Below, piece by piece: positions 50,781-58,592 of a DNA stretch of 64,000 bases. This DNA comes from Crateriforma conspicua. Lineage in GTDB: Bacteria > Planctomycetota > Planctomycetia > Pirellulales > Pirellulaceae. The position numbers and the translations under genes were made by a program. The DNA is taken from NCBI RefSeq assembly GCF_007752935.1, contig NZ_CP036319.1, forward strand, positions 1,178,001 through 1,242,000, written 5' to 3'. The notes under the pieces are model-generated. The model made no database searches. It saw only the letters and a program-made list of their open reading frames with translations, and had not been told where the DNA came from. Position 1 is the stretch's first letter; each line of letters opens with the position of its first letter.

Positions 50781-51662
50781 ATGAGAGTGAATTTTTCGAC
50801 ACTAGTACTGTCAGCCACAGCGACGCTTTTCTTTGCGAGTTACTCACAAGGGGCGATCAGCGAATCTGTGGGGATCGTTGACGACATCAACGATATGACG
50901 ACGTCTGCTTCTCAGGTCGTGACATTCGAAACGGATGGTCTGGGTTCCGGTTGGAATTTCCAGAATCCCGAAGGTGTCCAACAAGTTACGACACAATTGA
51001 ACTCGACTTCGTTGAACCCCTCGATCTTCTTCAGTTACGAAGATTCCTCCGTCGCGGGTGGGGTCTACTTCAACGACGGTGGATCAGGTAGCGGATACCC
51101 AAACCCAGTCCTTCGTAGAAATGCGATTTCGTCCGGCGGTAGCCCGCTCGATGGACCCGATCAACGTATTTCAAATGGTGTGACCGGTACTGGTGGCACA
51201 GTCTTCTCCGGTCCCGAGACCGTGTTTATCGATTTTCGATTCGGAAATACTCCTGCACCCGATGGTGGCGTTGCCGGAGATCCTGCCTACATGGACGCGG
51301 TTGCTTTTGACTTGATCGTCTCGGCTGGCGTATCAGTTGACGTGCAGTATCTGCAAACTAGGTCGGATGGCGATTTTCTCATCCACGAGGATCTCGGTAT
51401 TACCGGTGGGTCTTCAATGGTCCCTCGATTTGTTGGGTACGAGCGTCCTGGAGTGTTACCAGATCCTGGAAATTTCAACCGCGTGAAGATCACGTTCAGC
51501 GGAACTCCGACCGGAGGCGTGACAGAGAATTACATCATTGATGATTTCCAAACGGGGACCTTTACGGCAACGGCGGTACCAGAACCGTCATCGTTTGCGT
51601 TTGCCTTGATGGCTGGTGGTGGCTGGGTTGCACGCCGCGTGCGTCGCAAGAAGATTGCTTGA
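50781..51662 (+). CDS. PEP-CTERM sorting-domain protein
   Basis: A 293-residue exported protein with signal peptide (VNFSTLVLSATATLFFASYSQG) and the C-terminal signal VPEPSSFAFALMAGGG followed by a basic tail (RRVRRKKIA), the PEP-CTERM pattern recognised by exosortases. The central domain is rich in Gly, Ser and Thr with little charge, typical of extracellular matrix or biofilm proteins. No exosortase is in the window. The codon use looks less GC-biased than in neighbours, suggesting a horizontally acquired or fast-evolving gene. A strong terminator follows. Confidence 0.88.
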   Translation: MRVNFSTLVLSATATLFFASYSQGAISESVGIVDDINDMTTSASQVVTFETDGLGSGWNFQNPEGVQQVTTQLNSTSLNPSIFFSYEDSSVAGGVYFNDGGSGSGYPNPVLRRNAISSGGSPLDGPDQRISNGVTGTGGTVFSGPETVFIDFRFGNTPAPDGGVAGDPAYMDAVAFDLIVSAGVSVDVQYLQTRSDGDFLIHEDLGITGGSSMVPRFVGYERPGVLPDPGNFNRVKITFSGTPTGGVTENYIIDDFQTGTFTATAVPEPSSFAFALMAGGGWVARRVRRKKIA

Positions 51663-51700
51663 TCGGTTGGCAAAAAGCTGACCGTGCTAAGGCACAGCAA

Positions 51701-51735
51701 GGGCTCGTCGGTTGATTCCGGCGAGCCCATTTTTT
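51701..51735 (+). terminator. Intrinsic terminator after the PEP-CTERM gene
   Basis: GGGCTCGTCGG (51701-51711) and CCGGCGAGCCC (51718-51728) pair over 11 bp with one G-T wobble and a 6-nt loop, followed by A and six T. It is a textbook Rho-independent terminator 38 bp after the stop codon. Confidence 0.9.
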
Positions 51736-51764
51736 GTGCGCTGGTGAAAGACGACAGAAAGTCT

Positions 51765-53579
51765 TTAGTCGCGGCGAGTGATCACGGCAGCGGATCGCTC
51801 GGAGAGAAGCCGGGTGCCATCCAGGTCCTTGGCGATGCGTGCAAGAGGACGTCGTGATCCGCCACGCGACGACTTGCGAAGCAGCCCGCCGAGGTGATCC
51901 GCGGTGGTGGATTCGACAAGGCCTGCGTTGTAACCCAACAGTGATTCGCCAGGCTGCAATTGAAACTCAGATTCGGCAAAGCTGGGATCAAAATCGGTCG
52001 CCAACGGGCGATGGTTCGCCGCGATCAACGGTCGATAGCCGAATGCACCGCCGATCATGGCGGACAAGTTTCCAGCCGCAACGATTTCACCTTCGCCACT
52101 GTCAGGCGAAAGCCGGGCGTACATCAGCGAACAGGTTTGGCCGGTGACCCCCATTTGCCACAAGCTGTCGCCGACACGTCGCAGCAGTCCCGACAGATCA
52201 TGTCGGTATCCCAGGTGCGCGATCGCTGCAGCCTTTGCGAATGCGGCGGTCATTGCGCCGGCGGTGGTCGGATCGTTCGCTTCGGCCATCAGCCAGGCGA
52301 CCATGCCGTCGGGCAAGACGTCCCAGTGATGCCATCCGACGGCCCAGGTTTTGGGGGACTCGATCAATCCATCGACATACAAGTCTTCGCTGATTCGCGT
52401 TCCAATCGCCAAGGTTTCGTATTGCCAGGCGGCCAGGCGATTCAGGTGTGATGCCAGCGATGCGTCGTCGGCACGATCGGGCCGCGCCGTCACTTGTTTG
52501 TCCGTGGCTGATTCGGTGACGTCGGCGATACGAATCGTCGGACCAGATTCGGATGACGACGGTGCAATGTCTGGTGCGTCGCCCGTGATGGACACACGAT
52601 TCATTTCATTGGCGATCTGCGATGCTGTCAGGCGTGCGGCGGCCGCCTGGGCATCACTGATTTCGTCGACGGGTTGTTGGCCGTACAGCCACAGCGTTCC
52701 CAGCGGAAGGTCATCCGCATTGACAGTCGCACAGATCGCGCGACCGAATTCGCTTTCCGGGCAGTTCCAAGTGTCCATCAAGACGGCGTGCTGGTTTTCG
52801 ATTGTACAAACGCCACACACCATCGCTTCCAGATCCGCACGGCAATCGGCCAGGTCGCGGGGCGGGGCCAGCAACCGTCGTGGATCCAGGCCGAACAGGC
52901 ACCGAAGTTTCAGCTCCGTCGTATCCTCGTTCAGCAAGTACAACGCGGCGGCGTCGAAGCCGGTTGCCGCCACACCGTCGGACAAGATCCGTTGCAGTTC
53001 ATCGGCGATCGATGGAATTTTGACGCTGGCACGTCCGAACTTGGATTCCAGCACCGCCAGTTCCGCTTCGCGACAACGCAGGGCCGCTTGGCTGTCGGTC
53101 AATTGGCGCGTCAGTTCGGCTGCGGCGGCGGCCAATTTTTCGGCGTCGGCTTTTCCGATTGCCGGCAGGATCCCCGAATCAAAGTCTTCGGCGGTCATCA
53201 TCGCGTCGAACGCATCGTCGGCGGTCAGTTGAAAACTGGGGCCTTTCAATCCCTTCATGGCCGCATCGCCGTCATCCAGACGCCAGCCCGTCACGTCCGT
53301 GTAGGCACGCAGGAAACGATCGATCGCATCGTTGTTGGCCAGGTGAGATCCGGATCGCACTTTGGATCCGCTGCGTCGAGAAGATCGACGTCGTGTGGAA
53401 GTGGCGATCGTCGTTGAATCGTCGCCACGGTTGATGTGGAGACGCAGATGATGAGGGCGTTGATCAGACTTTGACACGAGCGAGGATTCCGTTGCTTGGA
53501 ATGTCACGCCTATGAAGGGAGTCACATTCCGGTCGTGGGTACAGCACGGCTTCCTAGCCACATGACGCCACGGTTTCAT
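51765..53579 (-). CDS. GAF protein with degenerate SpoIIE/PP2C-like domain
   Basis: A protein of up to 604 residues. A polar N-terminus is followed by a coiled-coil-like helix (about 145-180), a GAF-like domain (about 190-325, with LQRILSDGVAATGFDAAALYLLNED) and a C-terminal domain (about 395-590) resembling SpoIIE/RsbU phosphatases: VLPDGMVAWLMAEANDP and QLQPGESLLGYNAGLVES. The metal-binding Asp motifs of active PP2C (DVSGHG, YTDG) are replaced by AEANDP and YNAG. It may be a regulatory pseudophosphatase. The start is uncertain; GTG 53477 gives a shorter form. Confidence 0.72.
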   Translation of the reverse strand: MKPWRHVARKPCCTHDRNVTPFIGVTFQATESSLVSKSDQRPHHLRLHINRGDDSTTIATSTRRRSSRRSGSKVRSGSHLANNDAIDRFLRAYTDVTGWRLDDGDAAMKGLKGPSFQLTADDAFDAMMTAEDFDSGILPAIGKADAEKLAAAAAELTRQLTDSQAALRCREAELAVLESKFGRASVKIPSIADELQRILSDGVAATGFDAAALYLLNEDTTELKLRCLFGLDPRRLLAPPRDLADCRADLEAMVCGVCTIENQHAVLMDTWNCPESEFGRAICATVNADDLPLGTLWLYGQQPVDEISDAQAAAARLTASQIANEMNRVSITGDAPDIAPSSSESGPTIRIADVTESATDKQVTARPDRADDASLASHLNRLAAWQYETLAIGTRISEDLYVDGLIESPKTWAVGWHHWDVLPDGMVAWLMAEANDPTTAGAMTAAFAKAAAIAHLGYRHDLSGLLRRVGDSLWQMGVTGQTCSLMYARLSPDSGEGEIVAAGNLSAMIGGAFGYRPLIAANHRPLATDFDPSFAESEFQLQPGESLLGYNAGLVESTTADHLGGLLRKSSRGGSRRPLARIAKDLDGTRLLSERSAAVITRRD

Positions 53580-53771
53580 TGCAACGCGGCGTGAACTGGT
53601 CCTGGTTCAGAAACAGGCATCGGCGCAGCGGCACGGTCAAGCTGACCGGAAAAGTCGATGGGCATCGCCTAAATCACGACGACGCAGGCACAATCGGACT
53701 AATCGATCCAGACGCCACCGTTGCATCGATCACGCGACGGTGGCCAAGCGATTCAGAACAACAACGCTTAA

Positions 53772-55085
53772 CTAGGCGGCGAAGCGGCGGATGTGAACGC
53801 TGCTGGCTTGGCCTTGCGGCGTCACGTTGACGCTGATGAAAGAATCGCCGGATGGGATTCCCGATCCGGTGACCGCATTGATCGGACAGTTCGAATCCAA
53901 GTCGGTCAAGTTGCGGATCGGAAACAGGTCATCGCCCAGTGAGCAAAGGCTGGCGATTGCTTCGACCATTCCGCCGCCGGCACCCAAGTTGCCGAAGTGG
54001 CCTTTGACGGTCGTCACCGGCGGTTGGGATGACGCGTCGCCAAAGACTTGGGCGATCGCGGCCGCTTCCCCCGCATCGGATTGCGGTGTGCCCAAGCCGT
54101 GGGCGTTGATATGCCCGATTTGGTTCGGGCTGGTCGTTCCTAGAGCGGCGCGCAACACGTTGACGATTGCGGTTTTCAGGTAATCGTCACCCGCCGCCGG
54201 CCCGACGGCACTGCTTCCATAGCCGACAACTTCGCCCAGGATTTTGGCGCCGCGTTTTTCCGCGTGAGCCAGCGTTTCCAGCATCATCGCGCCGGCACCT
54301 TCGCCCAGCACGCCGCCGTCGCGGTCGCGATTGAACGGACGGCTCATCGATTCACAATCGTCACGGTCCGATGCCAAGGATTCTTGCATCGAAGCATGCA
54401 ACGTTCGCAGCGGGTGGATCCGTGATCCGGTCGATCCGACCACCAACGCGTCGGCGTGACCCCGCCGCAGTGTTGAGTAAGCTTCGCCGATCGCATTGCC
54501 GGCCGATGCTTCGCGAACGGTGATCGAATTGTTCGCACCACGCAGATCGTTGTAGATCGCGATGTGACTGGCGGGCATATTGGGCAGGTACTTCAGCAGC
54601 CAAAGCGGATTGACTTTCGGCAGCCCCTGTTCGCCCCAACGCGTGAAGCTGAATTGGCCTTCACCGTCCAAACACGCTTTCATGCCGGCGGCGTATTCAT
54701 CGGGCAACGACATGATGTAGTCGCATCCATAGACCACGCCGGTCCGGTCACGATCGAAGGCTTCATGGGTGAACCCCGCGTCGGCCATCGCACGCTGGGC
54801 GACCGCGACGCCCATTTCAATTTCGCGGCACATCACTTTGCTGCCCTTGCGGATGTTCCGTTTGACGGTTTTATCCAGGGGGCCGTAATCGTCGATGTGG
54901 CCGGTGAACTCCGCCGCTTCGGCACCGTGGTTGACGGGCAGCACGCCCAAGGGCACACGGGTCAGCGTGCGGATCCCCGAACGGCCTTCGCGTAGGCCGG
55001 ACAACAAAGGTTCGATGTCGTTACCCAATGGCGTGACGACACCCAGTCCGGTGATAACGATGCGTTGCGAGGGATCGGTGTGCAT
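53772..55085 (-). CDS. Ketosynthase-like protein (KAS II fold) lacking the active-site Cys
   Basis: A 437-residue FabF-fold protein. The N-terminus VITGLGVVTPLGN and SMSRPFNRDRDGGVLGEGAG are typical. His329 in GHINAHGLGTPQSDAGE and His363 in VKGHFGNLGAGGG match the two catalytic His. The Cys of the family motif (TAC(T/S)SG) is Glu192 in SITVREASAGNAIG. The Lys that normally sits five residues before the second His appears to be Thr, and the C-terminal GFGGTN motif is missing. It therefore cannot use the normal condensation mechanism; a chain-length-factor-like or decarboxylase role is possible. No acyl carrier protein is adjacent. Confidence 0.88.
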   Translation of the reverse strand: MHTDPSQRIVITGLGVVTPLGNDIEPLLSGLREGRSGIRTLTRVPLGVLPVNHGAEAAEFTGHIDDYGPLDKTVKRNIRKGSKVMCREIEMGVAVAQRAMADAGFTHEAFDRDRTGVVYGCDYIMSLPDEYAAGMKACLDGEGQFSFTRWGEQGLPKVNPLWLLKYLPNMPASHIAIYNDLRGANNSITVREASAGNAIGEAYSTLRRGHADALVVGSTGSRIHPLRTLHASMQESLASDRDDCESMSRPFNRDRDGGVLGEGAGAMMLETLAHAEKRGAKILGEVVGYGSSAVGPAAGDDYLKTAIVNVLRAALGTTSPNQIGHINAHGLGTPQSDAGEAAAIAQVFGDASSQPPVTTVKGHFGNLGAGGGMVEAIASLCSLGDDLFPIRNLTDLDSNCPINAVTGSGIPSGDSFISVNVTPQGQASSVHIRRFAA

Positions 55086-55313
55086 GAACGTGTCAAAGAA
55101 GAATCGTCGGGTCCGCGATGATCAACGCCGCGAGCGTGGCAAAGCGGGCATTCTAGCGATCCCACGTCATTTTCACATGCGGGCCACACGGGGATGCGGC
55201 AATCTGTGGAATGGTCGGATCGGGACGGCCACCGACAGCATTTCCCAATGCGGTGGCAGATCGCTGACGGCAGCGGAGGTGTGGTGGGGCAGCGACAAAA
55301 ACGGGGGCAAGAA

Positions 55314-56669
55314 TCAGTAACGACCGCGGTTGGGGGCACCCGGCTGGCTGGCCATTTGCGGGACCAGCGGTGTGGTGGTCAGGTTCTCGCTGGCTCGCCC
55401 CCGGAATTCGACGAACATCAGCGCGTCAGCGCGACCGACCGTTGTGCCGGTGAACACGTTGGTGTTCAAGAATGGCAGCGGTGAGGATTGACGTTCGGGG
55501 CTGGCCACGACGCCGCACGACAGCAGCAAGACCATGTCGCTTTGCCAGCGAAACCGTTCGTGCAAACGCCAACTGACGACTTGCGGCACATCGATTCGTG
55601 CCCGGTGCGTTTGCGCATTGGGCAGGGGCAGGTCCAAGTCAACGGGGACCAGTTTGTCGACTTGATCAATGTCGGCTTTCAGCACACAGTCGATGGTCCG
55701 GCCGTCGACGCTGAGCAGCGGGCTGAGTTCCAGTCGATAGCCTTCTTGAATTTCGCCGGTTTCCGGTTCGTAGGGTGGCCATCCGGTGGGGGCCGGGCGG
55801 ACGTTGCGGATGTAGTTACGCCCGCGGGTGCTGGCCAGCTTTTGCGACTGACCGTTTTGGGTGATCAGGTCCAACGCTTGGACTTGGCGGACGTCGGTGC
55901 GGGCACGCAACTGGCTCATCACCACGGCGGCGTTTTCTTTGGTCAAAAGCCAGGCCTGTACCCCCGGTGAATCGACCGAAACGTGTTGCATCAGCAAGTG
56001 GGCTCGGCTGCGCCAATTGGGGCTGCCGACGGTCATCACGCGGAGGTGCAAAACCTGAGGGTCTTTCTCGCCGGCAACAAAACGATCGACGATTCCGCTG
56101 ACCACTTCGTGCATGGCCGGGCTGTGGTAGACCAGCAATTCATCGCGACTTGCGCTCATGTAGCCGAATGGTTCGTGGAACCAAGCGTCACTGCCGGTTT
56201 CGCGGACGATCCAATCGACGATCGCCTGTTGCGGGTGATCCATCTTGGTCAGATAGCCCGTGTAGGGACGCAAGTCGTATCGTTCCAGGTACTGGCCGTG
56301 GGTGGAGGGCAGCTTTCCGCTGGCCGCGGCGGCCGCCAGCAAGGCGTTGTTGTTCCCGCCCTGGCCCAACTGGCTGGTGGCGGTGCCTTGGTTGCGTTGC
56401 TGGGGAGGTCTTTGTGGGGAGGCTTGTGGCGCAGTGCTGGGGGCCCGAGCGGTGCTGGCAGCCGGATTCGCTTGGGCGTTTGGGGCCGGAGCGCGGCTGG
56501 TGAAGCCTTCGCTGCCCACCGATGGACTACTGGGCATCTGGAAGTTCTGTGCCACGGTCGGTTCGCCGGTCAGGACGATCAACAGGGCGAAACAGAGGCT
56601 GAGCAGCGTGACCGATCGAAGCATCGATGGGATTCCCGGGGATCTCGCGTGTCGGGTGGACGATTTCAT
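55314..56669 (-). CDS. Exported secretin-like or GspD-related protein
   Basis: A protein of up to 451 residues; the ATG at 56624 gives 436 and begins the export signal LRSVTLLSLCFALLIVLTG. A Pro/Gln/Ser-rich linker (about 45-110) precedes a compact domain (about 125-240) with two beta-helix units resembling secretin N-domains (PQQAIVDWIVRETGSDAWFHE, DELLVYHSPAMHEVVSGIVDRF). The C-terminal part (about 245-400) resembles the start of the secretin beta-barrel (RTDVRQVQALDLITQNGQSQ, YRLELSPLLSVDGRTIDC). It is shorter than a full secretin. Similarity is judged by eye, so the call is tentative. Confidence 0.6.
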   Translation of the reverse strand: MKSSTRHARSPGIPSMLRSVTLLSLCFALLIVLTGEPTVAQNFQMPSSPSVGSEGFTSRAPAPNAQANPAASTARAPSTAPQASPQRPPQQRNQGTATSQLGQGGNNNALLAAAAASGKLPSTHGQYLERYDLRPYTGYLTKMDHPQQAIVDWIVRETGSDAWFHEPFGYMSASRDELLVYHSPAMHEVVSGIVDRFVAGEKDPQVLHLRVMTVGSPNWRSRAHLLMQHVSVDSPGVQAWLLTKENAAVVMSQLRARTDVRQVQALDLITQNGQSQKLASTRGRNYIRNVRPAPTGWPPYEPETGEIQEGYRLELSPLLSVDGRTIDCVLKADIDQVDKLVPVDLDLPLPNAQTHRARIDVPQVVSWRLHERFRWQSDMVLLLSCGVVASPERQSSPLPFLNTNVFTGTTVGRADALMFVEFRGRASENLTTTPLVPQMASQPGAPNRGRY

Positions 56670-56710
56670 CCCCGGCTATACGAGTTTCCCGATTCCCGAA
56701 TCAAGACGAA

Positions 56711-56753
56711 TCAAAAACGAAACCCTGCCGACGAATCAGGCTCGTCGGCAGGG
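56711..56753 (-). terminator. Strong intrinsic terminator after the small basic protein gene
   Basis: CCCTGCCGACGA (56723-56734) and TCGTCGGCAGGG (56742-56753) form a perfect 12-bp stem with a 7-nt loop. On the minus strand it is followed by TTTCGTTTTTG, so it terminates transcription from the gene at 57124 before reaching the secretin-like gene. Confidence 0.88.
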
Positions 56754-56800
56754 CTGGCGTTATGAAGGTTTCGGTTTCGACGTTCGTCGATTGCGTCCAA

Positions 56801-57124
56801 TCAAGATGCGGCGGCCGTGGTTTCGGCGGCATCTTTATTGGCCGCGCGGCGTCGACGACGTTTGGGCTTGGTCGCACCCCATTCTTTGGTCAGGGCTTCG
56901 AAAACGTCGGGCGATTCGTAGCGGACCACATGCTTGCCCTCGGGCATCGGACCGATCAATCCGCGAAACACGGGCATGCCACGCAGTGCCAGGTCTGTGC
57001 TGCAATCGTCGATTCCGATTTGCGTGTGCTGGTCCATCAACGGATCCAGCGTCGGGTAGTCGCGAATCAACAACGATCCGTCGCCGCCGCGTGTGACGAC
57101 GCGAAATGTGTCTTTCTTGGCCAT
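56801..57124 (-). CDS. Small basic protein of unknown function
   Basis: A 107-residue protein not recognised by family. It begins MAKKDTFRVVTRGGDGSLLIRD, has a central segment with beta-type hydrophobic pattern, and ends in a basic then Ala/Thr-rich tail (KPKRRRRRAANKDAAE). The tail suggests nucleic-acid or membrane contact. It stands alone, with its own strong terminator, and a promoter presumably in the 57125-57803 gap. The reading frame and start are well supported by the terminator and by the absence of other frames. Confidence 0.65.
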   Translation of the reverse strand: MAKKDTFRVVTRGGDGSLLIRDYPTLDPLMDQHTQIGIDDCSTDLALRGMPVFRGLIGPMPEGKHVVRYESPDVFEALTKEWGATKPKRRRRRAANKDAAETTAAAS

Positions 57125-57803
57125 GGTGTCTCCGATTTCGGCGGGAGGGATTCGTGCGATCGGTGGCGTTCATCGACGTCCGCATCCGTCCAGGACGGTC
57201 GGCGGCGGCATTCGTCGGCTTCGCGATTGGTAAACCAGATGGGCTGTTAGGGAGGGTCACCCAAAGGTCGTGTTCCGCGGAGCACTCAGGACTACGAATG
57301 CCGCCGTCGATGCCGTCGGTGTGAAAACCGTGATCCGTTCATGACCGTTCACCCGCACGCCGACGCGGCAATGGGTGGACTTGATCGGAGGTCTGGGTTC
57401 ACGTCCTGGCAAGATTCGAAAAGGCGGACGAGCGTCGCTTCCCTAAATGCATCGGACCGACGCCCAGCGAAAAACGACGATTCCCGGTTTCGCCCTTGTA
57501 CGAGGTGTAACTGGTGCGCCGGATACCATCGGCTTCACAGTCATGATTGGCTTGCTGCAAACGAACGTCGTTGTGCGAATGAGCGCGCCAGTTGGATCGA
57601 AAGCTTCAATGCGACCAGGCGTTACATCCGGAGATGCGACCAATGGCGGGGGGGAATGGCCACCGATCGCAAGCGTGAACACGTCGGCTGTCGGTGGATC
57701 AGGGGCCGGCGATTGCCCACCCGGTACGGTAATGGGGCAGCCAACCTGTCCTTTGCACCGCTTGTGTTTCCAACGGCTTCCCTTCGCCCCAGAAACCAAC
57801 CCC
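57125..57803. other. Long intergenic region without a convincing gene
   Basis: This 679-bp gap lies between the small basic protein gene (minus) and the SDR gene (plus), so it holds two divergent promoters. Open frames on both strands (including 120 codons on the minus strand at 57443-57805) have no family motif and look like spacer. The SDR frame is open upstream to 57447 but has no credible earlier start. Confidence 0.55.
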
Positions 57804-58550
57804 ATGGAATCGTCTCCCGTTCAGCTTGTCGTCGGTGCCGCCGGTGGCATCGGTACCGAAGTTTGTCGTCGTTTGGTGGCTCAGGGTCACCGATTGATGT
57901 TGGTCGGTCGGACGAGCGGACCTCTTCAGGCTTTGGCGACGGAACTGGGACAACCGCACAGAGTCGCCGACGCCCAAGATTGGGATGCGTTGGCCCAAGC
58001 GGCTCAGGAGTGTGTGGAAACCCACGGCGGACTACACGGGGCGGTGAATCTGGCCGGATCGGTGTTGCTGAAACCCGCACACATCACGGGTTTCGACGAA
58101 TATCAGGAAACGATCGCCCAAAATGTGACCACCGCCTTTGGGCTGATCAAAGCGGTTGCGCCGATTTTGCGTCGTGGTGGTGGTGGATCGGTGGTGCTGA
58201 TGGGCAGCGCCGCGGCTGACGTTGGTTTGGCCAATCACGAAGCGATTGCCGCGGCCAAAGCAGGCGTCGCTGCATTGGCAAGATCCGCCGCGGCGACCTA
58301 CGCCGGCGCGGGAATTCGTATCAACACGGTGTCACCCGGTCTGGTCCAAACGCCGGTCAGCGAAAAAGTCTGGGGCAACGAACGCGCCGCAGCGGCCAGT
58401 CTGGCGATGCACCCGCTGGGCCGCTTGGGCGCGGCGACGGACATCGCGTCGTTGATTGTCTGGCTATTGCATCCCGACCAGACTTGGATCACCGGACAAG
58501 AGATTGCCGTCGATGGCGGCTTGTCGTCGATCAAATCAGTGAAATCATGA
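57804..58550 (+). CDS. Short-chain dehydrogenase/reductase-like protein lacking the catalytic Tyr
   Basis: A 248-residue SDR-fold protein starting at ATG 57804. The cofactor loop is GAAGGIG (11-17) and the Asn of NLAGSV aligns with the NNAG motif. The Ser is at about 135 in VLMGSAAADVG. The family YxxxK motif is changed to IAAAK, with Ile148 in place of the catalytic Tyr and Lys152 kept. The C-terminal GGLS segment matches the SDR end (ITGQEIAVDGGLSS). It may bind NAD(P) without normal oxidoreductase chemistry, or use another proton donor. Neighbours give no pathway. Confidence 0.82.
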   Translation: MESSPVQLVVGAAGGIGTEVCRRLVAQGHRLMLVGRTSGPLQALATELGQPHRVADAQDWDALAQAAQECVETHGGLHGAVNLAGSVLLKPAHITGFDEYQETIAQNVTTAFGLIKAVAPILRRGGGGSVVLMGSAAADVGLANHEAIAAAKAGVAALARSAAATYAGAGIRINTVSPGLVQTPVSEKVWGNERAAAASLAMHPLGRLGAATDIASLIVWLLHPDQTWITGQEIAVDGGLSSIKSVKS

Positions 58551-58592
58551 GACGCAGTTTTCGTTGCATCGCATTGCACCGGAGCTCGAGGG

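Noticed and set aside
57443-57805. 120-codon minus-strand frame in the gap before the SDR gene.
   Set aside because: Overlaps the SDR promoter region and has no recognisable feature.
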